NCBI GenBank assembly: GCA_022497155.1 | Contig: MU385748.1 | Coordinates: 248,001 to 312,000, forward strand | DNA from: Whalleya microplaca | Lineage: Eukaryota; Ascomycota; Sordariomycetes; Xylariales; Xylariaceae | Length of the DNA stretch: 64,000 nt | Direction of reading: 5' to 3' | In this document: in pieces, positions 12,444 through 23,968 of the stretch | Position numbering within the stretch: the stretch's first letter is position 1 | How the letters are laid out: each line of letters opens with the position of its first letter | Notes under the pieces: model-generated | The model's input: the letters and a program-made list of their open reading frames with translations, nothing else | What the model was told of the DNA's origin: nothing | Database searches by the model: none | Program-made: the position numbers and the translations under genes

Positions 12444-12815
12444 AAAGCCCCTATCGATAGGAATCAATTGCTATCGGGATGAAGTGAGTAAGGAAGGAGC
12501 ATCACGTGCCGATAGAAGCCGAAGATCACATATCGATTATCGATAAGAACTCACAACACCCACCATACGTCCAGGTATGTACAGGTAGGGTGACTTTGTA
12601 CATGTATGTACCTAAGGTATGCATGTACCACATTGCTTTAATGCCGAGATTTACATCGATATGTGAACGATAATCGATATCCTTCTTCAACTACCTCATC
12701 GCGCTTCACCCTTGCACCCTCACTTATGGCTGCCCCGGCACCGAGGGTAACCAGAATGCTCGTATTTCTATAGTAACATTGATTCGAAAACAAATCACCA
12801 TATCACCAATGCGCA
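12444..12815 (+). promoter_or_regulatory. promoter with repeated TATCGATA/ATCGAT sites and an E-box
   Basis: Upstream of the TPR-like gene, the palindrome CTATCGATAG lies at 12451-12460. TATCGATTATCGATA spans 12531-12544, CATCGAT is near 12655 and GATAATCGATATC near 12669, with CACGTG near 12503. Five ATCGAT cores in about 220 bp are far above chance for a 6-mer. They are probably binding sites of one dimeric factor, identity unknown. Runs of TACCT/AGGTA and TGTATGTAC lie between 12570 and 12630. Confidence 0.4.
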
Positions 12816-15141
12816 ATGGGTAAGAAGAACAAGAAGTCTGCTGTTGCGGCCGAATCTCTCACCATGGAGTCGCAAGTCTCTACAGAATCCTCAGCGTCGT
12901 CGTCGACACAGAAGAAGAACAAAGCCCCCTCTGCATCCCCCATGTCGCAACCTTCCTCCTCCTCCTCTGCGCTGGTCATATGTCGAAATAAGTGAGTTGC
13001 AGTTCTTATGGCTCGGGCATCGTGGAAAGGCAGCCTCTCAATCCTTCCCGACCAATGCCTCTCCTTCTTCCCTTGTTACCAGGTCACTAACATTGCGCTC
13101 GTATAGGCATTGGCGCTACATATCCTCATTTCACGGCCCGTGGCTTCAATTGCCTCTCGAAGTGCTCGAAACTCTCGCCAATGCGAACTATTACATGCCC
13201 CTACCTCGCCCCGTCGACCCGGCAGTGTTCTACGACTTGGTCAAGATAAGGCAGCTGGTAGACGGCGCCACAGATTTGGCTGTACGTGCTGCTAATGGCG
13301 TTGCATCTTCGGCACTGTCCAACTCGCTGTCCGGCGGAGCTGCGCATCATATGCAAGCATTGGGACTTGGGTTCGGAAACTCCGCCGGCGCAAAGCTCAG
13401 CCCCGAACGAAGATTTCGAATGCGCGAACAAGCTACCCAGAAATTGTCGCGCGCATACCACCTTGACGAGATCGCCTCGAGCGTTGCTACGATGCAGTCG
13501 ACTTCAACTCTAGAGAACGTGGCTGGCCTTGTGTTGCAACGAGCACCCAACGACCCAGATGCGAACTACGTTCATTTCTTCCACGAGAAGATACCCTCGA
13601 GGCAGCTGGCCGAATGTACTGACCTTCGCGCATTGGATCTCATTATTAGCCAGCGGCCTTCTGACTGCGAGCCATTAAGGACGCGCGCTATTGTTCGGAC
13701 ATTCAAGGATGACTATGAAGGTGCTGTACAGGACCTCACAAATGCCCTCGCCGTGTATCGTCTCCAGAAACCACTGCACAAGCCCGTGGCAGAGGAAAAC
13801 ATGCAGTTGGAACGAAGGGCCGGCCGACGGCGAGACAACCCCCCTCTTGATGAGAGGGATCAACCGAGTAGCACAGAAGTACAGCTTCTGTTTCAACGCG
13901 CCGGTTGTTACCTTACGCTGGCTTGCGATCATGTGCCACTTGCGCTTCCCAAATCACCTGTTCCGGCTGGGCAGAATGGAAACACCCAGAATGAAGCCAA
14001 TGGTCCTCGCACTAATGGCAATTCATTGCCTCAAGACACTGAATCATCAGCGGAGGACAAGGGCCCAACCAAGAAGCAACTCGAAACCCGCAAAACGGTG
14101 CGTGTCTATGCGAAACGTGCGCTACGAGACTACATGGAATACTTCAAACATTTCCATTATTCTCCGAACCTACCCATCGAGCTATCGGATGAGTTCAGCC
14201 GGCAAGTTAATCAAGTGACGACCCACCGAGCCAGGAGGTATCACAACCAATCTCGCTATGGGTCTCAAGACCCAGGCAGTCCTAATGACAATTATACTAG
14301 CCACACCGTGTACGAGCTGGCAGCGCTCTTTACAGCCACACCACCAAGCAATCTTCCACCCTATCCCTCAACTGAACTCATAGCGCCAGGTTCTTCCCCT
14401 GTAGAATCCGTGCAGACGACCGCCGAAGTGGTTACCTACCACCCGCTGCTAACCGATGCGCTGCACTCTCTCTTGCTGTGCCACACCCTGATACAGACAT
14501 CAGCCAAGGAACTGCAACGCCATGCGCATATGGTTGCCCGCCTTGCCCGCCTTGCAGATGGTTATCCGGTGTTCCAGGCCAGTCGGTCACCTGCTCGAGC
14601 CGACTGGATCGAAGTGCTTCGTCGTGCCGATAACTGGATTGAACTGTCGTCAAGCTGGGAAACCCTATGCGCTCCCGCGCCATTGCCCGTTCCAGTCTCG
14701 TCGAACGGGCTCTCCGCCGCGACTGCCGCGATGAACGCTCTGGCTATCACTGGTGGCACAAGTCCTACCGAGACAGATGACCAACGGAAAGAACGAATGC
14801 GACATCAAGCCATCATCGAGGCGCTGGAAGACGAGCGTGTCAACGATGAGGCAAGCTTCAAAGCGGCAATCTTGGCCCGTCAGCGTCGGGCCGAGGCTGA
14901 TCACGCCAACGGTGGCTTGCCAAGTCCCAATGCCGGCCCTAAACGATGGGCTGTGGACGATGGAAGGGAATATCCCATCTTGACCGAGCGGGCTGAGGCA
15001 ATCGCAAAGTGGATTCGGGAAGCCCCGACTGGATCTGGCACGGGCAGCAGCAAGCGCAAGAAGAAGCCAGGGGCTAAGAAGAAGTCTGCTGCCCAGGTAG
15101 ACAAACAGGAAGCTGTCGATCCTACGCCTGAGACGGTCTGA
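12816..15141 (+). CDS. conserved fungal protein with TPR-like segment, function unknown
   Basis: Two exons, 12816-12991 and 13107-15141, encode 736 aa. The start MGKKNKKSAVAAES lies 28 nt upstream of the ORF's first CTG and is followed by a Ser-rich, low-complexity N-terminus. The splice gives LVICRN/KHWRYISSFHGPWLQLP. Residues about 235-285 (PSDCEPLRTRAIVRTF...GAVQDLTNAL) resemble a tetratricopeptide repeat, and the rest is mostly helical. An Asn-rich insertion follows at about 290-345. The C-terminus is strongly basic (SKRKKKPGAKKKS), a likely nuclear or nucleolar signal. No signal peptide or membrane segment. I cannot name a function; a helical-repeat scaffold protein is the best guess. 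The promoter carries clustered ATCGAT sites. Confidence 0.8.
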
Positions 15142-17171
15142 GCACTGGCAACTTGGGCAGTAAGATGTTGCCAGTTTGCGGATTGGAGGAGCATGCTTAG
15201 GCGGCACGAACGACTACTAGGTATATATTCAGAACAATATATATTTCGCAAACGAAACCATGGCTTCCTATCATACCTAGGACTAGGTGGTCGTGACTAT
15301 TCCTTTGAACATTCTATTTTGCTTTCTCTTTTGTCTTGTCTCCCGGTCTTACTGTGTTGAATGTCCTTCGAAGCTCGCCTTGATACAAGGGGGGCTGAGT
15401 GCTTGGATTTACTAACAAAGATCTATCATCATCCCGCAAATCATTGAATCCTAATGTTCTAGCTGCGCTTGGCATCTATGCGATCGATTCGGGAATCTAC
15501 TACTAACGCGTCATGCAGATAAGAGGTGTTTAGCGATATCTTGATCAACTTTCTCCATGTTCTGAGTATATGACGGCCCGAATGATACAGTCACGATGCG
15601 GACACCGCCACCGATTACATATATCCTTTTACGACGTAGATGGATACCGGGCTGTCGGCGCCGTACACGTTTCTAGCCTTTTAGGTAAACTATGACGGAA
15701 CACCCACTTTGATTTCATCTATGAATACTTTGCAATTATGCGATTCATTCAACTGACTATCAGATCCATTACAGACTTGGTGATACGGCAGGACTTATGC
15801 CGCAAGTGATAGGTAACTCATGCCTAAAGCTATAGTCTTACTCTAACTCTACGTCAGTCAAAACTGGAACTACGTAGAGTTGAAGGACCGCCTATCCGGG
15901 CGGTTATACCGCGGGACATTTACTTGAAGATAAGTCATATTCATATAGAGTGTAAGATTGTGAGCTGCTACCTAGAGCCAATCGACTAGACAAGCTTATA
16001 GGACGACTAATTTATCGATTTTGAGTAATCGGTACCGAGACTTATATGGGACTATCGAGTATTCCTACCGCCCAGGCTAGTCCCACCGTCTAGGTTAGGC
16101 TAGTCACAGTACTCCGTAGATGGGTACTTTATCTAAGACATCTCTCTCTGAGGAGTTTCCCGTCAGGATCGAGCAATAACAGCGAATTAGCTTCTCTGTC
16201 ACGAAGGTGCTCATGCAGGAACGTACAATACCTAACCTTAATCACTGGTCAGAGTCCACATGCACCCCTTTTCTACATAAATAGTTATAAAATCTTAGAT
16301 GGCATCGTGCGGGGTCTCAAGTCGGGGAACTATTCCTTTGCGGAGTAACCCTGTATCCATCAATAGCGAGCCAGGGTTGCATAGTCTCCAAACAGGGGGC
16401 TCTATCTTAGAAAGTGGGTTCAAAGATGCAGATAGAGACTATACCTTACGGGATTGCGGGCAGATATGACTAGGCATAGCCACCCAGCGCCCCGACTAAC
16501 TGTATATTTCTCGGCAACTCCAATATGCATGCGTCCTTCCTTGTTCACACACGGCAGCCATCCTCCGTTACATCGGGGTAAGGCCTCCAATCAACAGCGC
16601 GTATGACGCCCGCTTTGGAAAGCTTTTCCAACCTTCCCATGGTCGGCCGTTGGATTTTCCACCCGCTGCCGCTCATCAAGTCACATCGTCAATGCGTCGA
16701 TGTCGGCTTCAGCACCCTCCTATACCTAGCAGAGATGTCCATCTTGCGGTCTTATGCTTGCCACTGTCCAGGCTTTCGTGGAAGGGATCGGCAGCTTCGT
16801 TGTTAGCGATTGAGACATTAGGGTGTGTGCGCCATCCCGCCGTCCTACCCTCACGGTGTAGTAGACACCTAAGGGGAACCGGTTGGAATTCATCGGCCCG
16901 CAAGCCGGAGACGATCTCTCCAAAAAAACACCGGAGACGATTCTTCTAGGCCGCTATCCCCACAATTCGCCCGTGAGAACCGTCCAGGGATAGCTCACAG
17001 ACGTATCAACATGAGACCATGATATGATGGGGGTGGAAAAATGGGAGGCAAGATGGAGAGTCGATAGTAATATATAAGTATCCCATCTCGAACTACTGCT
17101 TGCGAATATCTTTTGCAAATCACACCAGCCCCTTCGTTCATTCTTTGTCAGGTGGGATACTCAGTTTTATC
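15142..17171. other. 2-kb intergenic region upstream of the cellulase
   Basis: No convincing gene. Within 15860-15890 an inverted pair, ACTCTACGT and ACGTAGAGT, brackets about 18 bp. A 9-bp TACTCCGTA motif lies at 16110-16118. A short direct repeat CCGGAGACGAT occurs at 16905 and 16931, close to the cellulase promoter, with a CCCCAC (CreA-type, reverse orientation) near 16957 and a TATA-like TATATAAGTA at 17071-17080. Short open frames around 16600-16950 have no motif and are not called. Confidence 0.5.
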
Positions 17172-18658
17172 ATGCATCAGAAGATTGCCGCCATCACAGC
17201 CCTCGTGGCCGCTGCCCGCGCCCAGCAGGCATGCACCCTGACCGAGGAGACACACCCTGCCCTGACCTGGCAGCAGTGCAGCGAGGGAGGCAGTTGCACG
17301 GACGTCGACGGTTCCGTCACGATTGATGCTAACTGGCGATGGACACATGGCGTCGAGGACAGTACTAACTGTTACGACGGGAACGAGTGGGACGCGGCTC
17401 AGTGTCCTGATGGCGAGAGCTGTGCTACGCAGTGCTGTATCGACGGCGCAGAGTACACTGAGACATACGGCGCGAGCACCAGCGGTGATGCTTTGACCCT
17501 GAAATTCGTCACCGAGGGGTCATACAGCACCAACATCGGTAGCCGCTTCTTCCTCATGGAAGACGACGAGACTTACCAGATGTTCAACCTGCTCGGCAAT
17601 GAGTTCACCTTTGATGTCGATGTCTCTAAGTTGCCGTATGACCAACCTTCCTTCTATCGTTATCATGGGATATGTGAGCTAATATTATACAGATGTGGCT
17701 TGAACGGTGCTCTGTACTTTGTCTCCATGGACGCCGATGGTGGCCTGAGCAAGTATGAGACCAACACTGCCGGTGCCAAGTACGGTACTGGATACTGTGA
17801 CTCGCAGTGCCCGCGCGATGTCAAGTTCATCGACGGTAAGGTACGTGTACACCAAGCAGCTTCAGCCTTCAGACAATTCCCAAAACACACAACTAACGAA
17901 CACCCAAACAGGCCAACGTCGAAGGTTGGAACCCCTCTAGCAATGACGCCAACGCCGGTGTCGGTGATCTCGGAAGCTGCTGCGCCGAGATGGACATCTG
18001 GGAGGCCAACTCCATCTCGACGGCGTACACGCCGCACCCGTGCTCGACATCGGAGCAGCACTCGTGCACCGGCGACGACTGCGGCGGCACGTACTCGTCC
18101 GACCGGTACGCGGGCGACTGCGACCCGGATGGCTGCGACTTCAACAGCTACCGCCAGGGCAACCTGGAGTTCTACGGTGAGGGGTACACGATCGACACGG
18201 CACAGCCCTTCACGGTCGTGACGCAGTTCCTGACGGGCGACTCCGGCGCGCTCAGCGAGATCAAGCGCTTCTACGTGCAGGGCGGCACCGTCATCCCCAA
18301 CTCCGAGAGCACCATCGACGGCGTGCCGGGCAACTCGATCACGGCCGACTACTGCGCTGCGCAGAAAGTCGCCTTCGGCGACACCGACGTATTCGCGCAG
18401 CGCGGCGGCCTGGAGCAGATGGGCGCCGCGCTCGAGAGCGAGATGGTCCTCGTCATGTCCCTGTGGGACGACCATGCCGCCAACATGCTCTGGCTCGACT
18501 CGACGTACCCCGTCGACGGCACCGGCCCCGGCACCGCTCGCGGTACCTGCGACACCGGCTCGGGCGTCCCGGCTGACGTCGAGGCGGATGCCCCTGATGC
18601 GACCGTCATCTACTCGAACATCAAGTTCGGGCCCATCAACTCCACCTTTACTGCTTAG
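17172..18658 (+). CDS. GH7 cellobiohydrolase, secreted, catalytic module only
   Basis: Reducing-end cellobiohydrolase of glycoside hydrolase family 7 (Cel7A/CBH1 type), acting on crystalline cellulose outside the cell. Exons 17172-17635, 17693-17840 and 17912-18658 give 452 aa. A signal peptide ([17 protein letters not shown]) is cut before [12 protein letters not shown], as in known CBH1 proteins. The catalytic centre EMDIWE is at 230-235 (nucleophile E230, D232, acid/base E235), matching the usual spacing. Conserved Cys-rich segments (CTQCCIDG-like, [31 protein letters not shown]) are intact. The protein ends at INSTFTA with no linker and no CBM1, so it lacks a cellulose-binding module. The third exon is very rich in G/C at third positions, typical of highly expressed secreted enzymes. 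An endoglucanase is less likely because the CBH loop segments (for example [16 protein letters not shown]) are present. Confidence 0.96.
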
Positions 18659-19487
18659 ATGGATTGCGAGCTTGATGTGGAGTGATCGGATTGTGTCGGC
18701 CTAGACTAGATAGTATAAAAGGAGCGATCGAGTACATATTGAATGACTTAGAAATATTGTTGCTGAATGGTTACTTGCTCTGTTCTTCTTTCGTGAATAT
18801 TAGTTACGTGTTATCGCGTAATTATGTAGAAAGCATAGGTAAGAAGGAATTTAGTAGAAAATTACAGCCCTGCTCTGTTGTGGTAGAACAACGGGACAAG
18901 AACCCTCCGCTATTTTAAAAGGGGAAAGGGGAGGAAGCGGCTTGACAACAAGTCTGACATGGACCCAAATGATACCATCACTGTCAAGTACCGAAGGATA
19001 ATACAATTTTTATCCTAGGAGAGTTATTTACGTCTGCCTTGGGATATTCTTGAATTATAGCTTATCTAGGGTGTGTCTTATAAGATAAGACTTTATAGCC
19101 TAGGCCTTTGAATTTGGCAACTCTCCTACTGATAAGAAAGAGGTGAATGTTCAACACCACTAGGGTTTTGGAACATCAAGAAGCCACAAGCACGCAGCAG
19201 AGTTGCCTGAAGTCTCCAACCTTTCAAGGAATTCCATGTATCAACTTTTGGATTCAGAGAAGAACATGTTTTTGACGTAATTCCCGGAGGCAAGTCCTTG
19301 TGGCGAGAAGCAATATTCTATCTATATTGTTTCTTTTTCTGTTTATATGTATCAAAGATATAGGATGAATACCCGTTAATTGTTGTAAAGTCTAAGTCTA
19401 AGTGTATCTAAAGCCCTTGAGGGATATACTATTATAGTACAGCATGTAGGTCGCCTAACCTCCTATATTCTAACGATCTGTGTGACC
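18659..19487. other. intergenic, nothing recognised
   Basis: 829 bp between the 3' ends of the cellulase (+) and the glutathione transferase (-). AT-rich, with only short motif-less open frames. Confidence 0.6.
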
Positions 19488-20291
19488 TTATTTCACATCA
19501 CCATATTTTTCCTGCAACGTCCGATTGAGTCTCCCCCACAGACCATCATGCCACAACTGTATCTCCTCCCATTCCTTCGTCGTTACACTAAGGTATTTCA
19601 ACCAAGCTCCCACGATGAGGTCGGAGTAGGTTACAGTTTCCCCACCTAGAAAGGGGCCATCCACACGTTTGAAAAACTTTGCTAGTTCTCCAATTGATGC
19701 CTTGTACTTCTCCAATTCGACCCTTCTCTCTTCGCCTTGCACAGTGAGATCCTCCCACCTCATCCCTGACCTCCTCTCCATCTCTGCCTTACATTCATCA
19801 GCCGTTCCGGGATTGAGAGGGATTCCATGGACAAAAAGACGCCAGCAACCGCTGAAGATATCATCTACTTGTTTATTGAACGCTGCATGAAGACCTATGG
19901 TGGACGGTGGAAACAAGGATGGGCCGTCAGGATATATCTTATCTAGGTAAACCGCAATGTCGAATGAATCACCGATGATCTGGCCAGTGGATTGGTCGTC
20001 GATGATGGGTAATGTGTAGAATGGCTCTCCATCGGCAAAGAAACGGACAGGAGCAGCTTTAAGCTGCATGCGTAATGATTTCACGTGCGCTAGATCGACC
20101 CATTCTGTTCGGTAGTTGACCTTCTTGAAGTTTAGAGCGTATCTGTAAGTATGTAAGTCTATGATACATTGGCGTGTCTGAGGAAAGCATGGGTTTGTAA
20201 ATGACCTTGTCTTCCATGGGTTGGGAGCAAACGATGTTACTGGTGGCGCCGAGGCTATGTCATAGAAGATGATAGGTGGAGAATCTGCCAT
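19488..20291 (-). CDS. glutathione S-transferase-like protein
   Basis: Cytosolic detoxification or biosynthetic enzyme of the fungal GST group related to beta-etherase/GstA-like proteins. Exons 20291-20206 and 20142-19488 give 246 aa. The start is the ATG of MADSPPIIFYDIASAPPVTS; the open frame upstream begins at a TTG. The N-terminal thioredoxin-like domain reads NPWKTRYALNFKKVNYRTEW, then FYTLPIIDD and IIGDSFDIAVYLDKIYP. The helical C-terminal domain ends with VDGPFLGGETVTYSDLIVGA. The intron is 63 nt, in frame and free of stops, so an unspliced transcript would encode 21 extra residues inside the fold. A TATA-like TTATATAAAA lies about 190 bp upstream, with a duplicated 36-bp element beyond it. 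Confidence 0.85.
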   Translation of the reverse strand: MADSPPIIFYDIASAPPVTSFAPNPWKTRSFTNPCFPQTRQCIIDLHTYRYALNFKKVNYRTEWVDLAHVKSLRMQLKAAPVRFFADGEPFYTLPIIDDQSTGQIIGDSFDIAVYLDKIYPDGPSLFPPSTIGLHAAFNKQVDDIFSGCWRLFVHGIPLNPGTADECKAEMERRSGMRWEDLTVQGEERRVELEKYKASIGELAKFFKRVDGPFLGGETVTYSDLIVGAWLKYLSVTTKEWEEIQLWHDGLWGRLNRTLQEKYGDVK

Positions 20292-20510
20292 ATTTCTCAA
20301 GTGTTCAACTCTTAGGACCTGGATCGTCTTCAAGAGCAGCTAAGTTGAAGAGCTAAGCGACGATTCGAAGCGTATGTATTAGGTAATAGCGTAAACCTTA
20401 CCACAGACTTGATGCGTCTCTGAGGTTGTCTATAGATATACTCATATGTGTAGAGAAGGGTTCATTACGCCGTTTTATATAAAACCTAGCTGTATAGGAC
20501 ATCGAGTGTA

Positions 20511-20596
20511 ACAGATCACGTGTATGACGGTCACTCTGATTCATAGTGGCTGAATGTCCTACAGATCACGTGTATGACGGTCAATTTGATTCATAG
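20511..20596. repeat. 36-bp direct duplication in the GST promoter
   Basis: Units at 20511-20546 and 20561-20596, spaced 50 bp apart, match at 34 of 36 bases. Each contains an E-box (ATCACGTGTA) and TGACGGTCA. It lies about 220-300 bp upstream of the GST start codon, beyond its TATA-like box, and may be a duplicated regulatory site. Confidence 0.7.
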
Positions 20597-21627
20597 CAGA
20601 GTGTCTTTGTGGCTTAGTGGCTGAGTGGTGAATTATGCTAGTGTCAGTGCTAAAGGAGGGTGGTTAATTAGTTGCTAAATCAAAAATATATTAATTTCAT
20701 ACCCTATGGCATGATCCAGGTATATGGTCTCCCAGAAAACTATGAAAGTCATAAAACCTCATGGATATGCCTTTCAATCGTGCAGCCTGTGGAATTTAGT
20801 ATTTTCACCTGAGGAAATGTTTTACTCCCGTTAGCAAAGTGTAAATATCATATAAAGTGCTCCCTGACGAAATGCAATTCATCCAACATTCAATGAGATT
20901 ATGATAAGCCATGAAGTTATATTATTCACTAGAGCAAGATTGCTGTGTATATCTACTTAAGCAAGGCCAGTTTATCTTATCTTATGATTAGTAAGACGCT
21001 GGCGCTTTATCTATCTTCTACTGCCTTCCTTCTGCAAGGTGATTATAGATGTTAAGATTTTGTTGTCTATCATTTACCAGATCATTTCAGTTAAGACTAG
21101 TCATGAATGATAATATTAAAACGTCGACGTATTTAAGACAGCACAAAGAGATGGCCAAGCCTCTCACTATGGTCATTTGGAAGATAGATGCCTTTATGCA
21201 ATGTTATACCGTTTTCATCTAGGGGCTTTTAGGGGTGGCCAATGGTGTTTCTCTAGGCAACTTTGAGCCACTAGAACGATACATAGTTTTCCTTTCAACA
21301 TTACGCCCTGCCCAATTTAAGCTAAGTTGATTAAAAATTAGGACACTGACATAGGCATGAAATCGACAATGGAAGCAAGAATATTTTTAGAACTTGAGCC
21401 AATGCCCAACTGTTTTATCAAACCGCCAACAAAGCGATCGATACTTAGAGAATAGCCTACCTAAAAGGATTCGAATCCAAATCCTAGCATAGCTCTCTCG
21501 GTTCCCATGAATATATGCCTACAGCAGGATTGGAGGAAGTATATTAAACTACAGTTTAGCTAATTTAGCTGGCTTGAGCAAATAGTTCCGAAATTTCCAC
21601 ATTATATGACTAAGAATGAAATTGATA
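20597..21627. other. intergenic, AT-rich
   Basis: About 1 kb upstream of the GST gene and downstream of the minus-strand gene at 21628. No coding signal. A palindrome GGATTCGAATCC near 21460 is not part of a tRNA. Confidence 0.5.
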
Positions 21628-23454
21628 TTAAAAATACAGCTTCTCCACTTGCAGACAACGCCAATGTGTTACGACAATCATGAGGACTAGCTTGTCATAA
21701 ACAGTGTCGAAAGGAAGTTCATCGAGGTCTGGTGGTCCGCCATCAGCCAAGGAGTTACCTAGTGTTGATTGAGGCCTGGGGTCGGGTTCATCTGGAGCCG
21801 GCCTATTGAGAGCCCTGGCTCGAGAGGCTGCTCTCCAAAAATTCTCACGCCGCTGTTCGAATCTTTCGTTCACGTAGACGGTCCTGCTAGGAAGACTCGG
21901 TTCCAATATTGCGGAGAGGAGGTCCCAGGCGGAAGGGGGAACGTCGTCATCTCCCGCATCTCCCTCTGGTTCCTCATCAACGCCGGGAGTGTTGAAAGGA
22001 GGCGCTCCGTTGTCCAATCCGTCTTGAAAGCCCCTCCACCTCGCAATGTTAGCATTGCGCCCCATTATAGAAGAATTGGCAAAATCCTTATTAACAGCTC
22101 TGATTCTCTGGTCGTTTATAAGCTTTTGGTCTGCCTGGTTCCATGTGGTTTCGTAGAGTATCCAGTCATCAAGACGGTCCCATAGCGCCTGCGTTTTCTC
22201 CGCCGCTGTTGGTGGCGGCTCTGCACCCAAAGCAAGTTTCACTAGAAGTGTTCGCAAGTACTTAAGTTTGAAAGCGGCGACTCTTGCTTCCTTCAGTGCA
22301 TTGTTGCTGGTGAGCCTAGCGCCTTTTGTAACTGCCTCGTCTCGTAGTAGCATGATCTCAGTATCTATATCGATGACTAATTGAGTATAATCTGCTGTTG
22401 GATTGAATTCTTCTGGCTTAAATTTTCTGCGATATATTTTTAGTTTGGCACGAAAATCTTTTTTGTATTTGGCCATGGTGTCTTGTCGGTTTTCGTAGGT
22501 GGGTGTGACGAGTCTGGCAAGATCTGGCTTCTTCTTGACATCCAGGATTTGGGCATCATTGTATAGGTCCTCGAAATCCGCTTCAACGTTATCAATATTC
22601 ATAGTATAGCTCTGTAAAACAGGCGCAATAGCTGCCGGTGCTGGGGCTTGCCTATTACTCGCTTCATGAATTTGGGCTTTTTCGTCGTCAGTCAGTGTGC
22701 CACCAAGCTGTTCCTTAAGGCTTAATACCCCCGGGCGTCTGCCCAATCCGTAGAGGAACTCATCGGATCCGCAAGGGTAATCGACATAGGTCGGGCGTTT
22801 TTCGCTATCAAACAGTGTTGTCGGTACCTGTACAAGATTCGAGTTTAACCCCAAAGACTCTAGTGCCTGTTGGAGAAGCGAATGCGAGCGGGCAATAAGA
22901 GTGCGACGAGTACTGTCGTGTTCCGCCTTCCAGCGGGTCAGACTCTGGAATTCTTTGGTTGTATCCTCGAATTCCTTGGTGCTTGTTATGTCACCTCCGC
23001 TCCATACTTGCTCGGCCCCAGATATGTGTTCATCTATTAGCGAGTACATCCCAAGGATATGTTCCGTAATTTCTTTAGCTAGGGAAATAAATGGGGCATT
23101 TGTCAATTTATTAAGATGCTCTCTTAATGCCGGCACTGATGCCTTTAGACTGTCTCCGGCCTCCTTCGCGAATTCTAGTGATTGGCCAAGAAGTTGGATA
23201 GCTTGATGAAATAGGCCTTGTATGCCGTCGTGAGCATCATTCCGGGCTATCTGGGTAGAAATACCGCCTATGGCTTCGATCATATCCTTGTATATCTTAT
23301 CCGCAAAATATAGCTGAACAGATGTGTAGCCCTCGTTTTCATACTCATAATCCATCCCGATAAACGCCCACTCGATTTGATCAACTCGGTTGAACCAGTA
23401 TGTGTATACAACATCAGGAGCCGCATCACTTGCCGGTGGTTCTGGGGAAGCCAT
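21628..23454 (-). CDS. unrecognised 608-aa fungal protein
   Basis: A single open exon. I take the start as the ATG of MASPEPPASDAAPD at 23454; the longer frame starts at a TTG. I do not recognise the family. After the start comes VYTYWFNRVDQIEWAFIGMD, then helical sequence rich in Leu, Glu and Lys to about residue 210 (AIQLLGQSLEFAKEAGDSLK, EITEHILGMYSLIDEHISG). A segment follows with YPCGSDEFLYGLGRRPG, then a central basic helical region (KKDFRAKLKIYRRKF) and a second helical block. An acidic linker (EEPEGDAGDDD) precedes the C-terminal tail, which ends with a hydrophobic stretch. No signal peptide or clear catalytic motif. It is divergent from a SET-domain gene 514 bp away, so co-regulation is possible. 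Confidence 0.75.
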   Translation of the reverse strand: MASPEPPASDAAPDVVYTYWFNRVDQIEWAFIGMDYEYENEGYTSVQLYFADKIYKDMIEAIGGISTQIARNDAHDGIQGLFHQAIQLLGQSLEFAKEAGDSLKASVPALREHLNKLTNAPFISLAKEITEHILGMYSLIDEHISGAEQVWSGGDITSTKEFEDTTKEFQSLTRWKAEHDSTRRTLIARSHSLLQQALESLGLNSNLVQVPTTLFDSEKRPTYVDYPCGSDEFLYGLGRRPGVLSLKEQLGGTLTDDEKAQIHEASNRQAPAPAAIAPVLQSYTMNIDNVEADFEDLYNDAQILDVKKKPDLARLVTPTYENRQDTMAKYKKDFRAKLKIYRRKFKPEEFNPTADYTQLVIDIDTEIMLLRDEAVTKGARLTSNNALKEARVAAFKLKYLRTLLVKLALGAEPPPTAAEKTQALWDRLDDWILYETTWNQADQKLINDQRIRAVNKDFANSSIMGRNANIARWRGFQDGLDNGAPPFNTPGVDEEPEGDAGDDDVPPSAWDLLSAILEPSLPSRTVYVNERFEQRRENFWRAASRARALNRPAPDEPDPRPQSTLGNSLADGGPPDLDELPFDTVYDKLVLMIVVTHWRCLQVEKLYF

Positions 23455-23968
23455 TGAGAAAAATGCGTGGAAGGCGATAGATTGTTGATGGTAATTGTTT
23501 TCTTGCAATTAGATGATTTAGGATGTCATGCTAGTAAATAAGTGGGAAAATAAGAGACCGAGGTCGTTCAAATCCATGAGCTATAGAGACAAAGAATATA
23601 ATAGCAAATAGGCGTACGGATTGTCTCGGTGAATAAAGGCTGAAAATGATGCTTCAACTCGACCAGTTTAATCTACGTCGATTTCCGCAAGCAATGCCTT
23701 TGTAATCCAGCATATATTGTAATCATAAAGAGTTGTATTCCAACGTGGCCGCATGCAGACTGCCTAGATGTTTTCATGCTGGCCTATGCTTGAATACTCT
23801 GTATGCCATTTGAGTCCTCTTTATTATCGTTTTTTCTACTAGATTTGGATCCATCTATCATTAAATCATACTACGCACGATATCATAACATAGAATGAGT
23901 TTTATTTCCTGTCATCATATACATCAATATTTTATATCATCAATCAAATTTTGCAATACGTTCTTAGA
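23455..23968. promoter_or_regulatory. divergent promoter region between the 608-aa gene and the SET gene
   Basis: 514 bp shared by two genes pointing away from each other. AT-rich with no recognised operator. Confidence 0.4.

Noticed and set aside
16603..16949. Overlapping short frames upstream of the cellulase
   Set aside because: No motif in either frame and they fall in the promoter region of the GH7 gene.
17663..18475. 270-codon open frame on the minus strand inside the cellulase
   Set aside because: Shadow produced by the strong G/C third-position bias of the GH7 exons; Arg/Ala/Val-rich with no motif.
21455..21475. GGATTCGAATCC resembling a tRNA T-arm
   Set aside because: No matching stems, anticodon arm or acceptor pairing on either strand.
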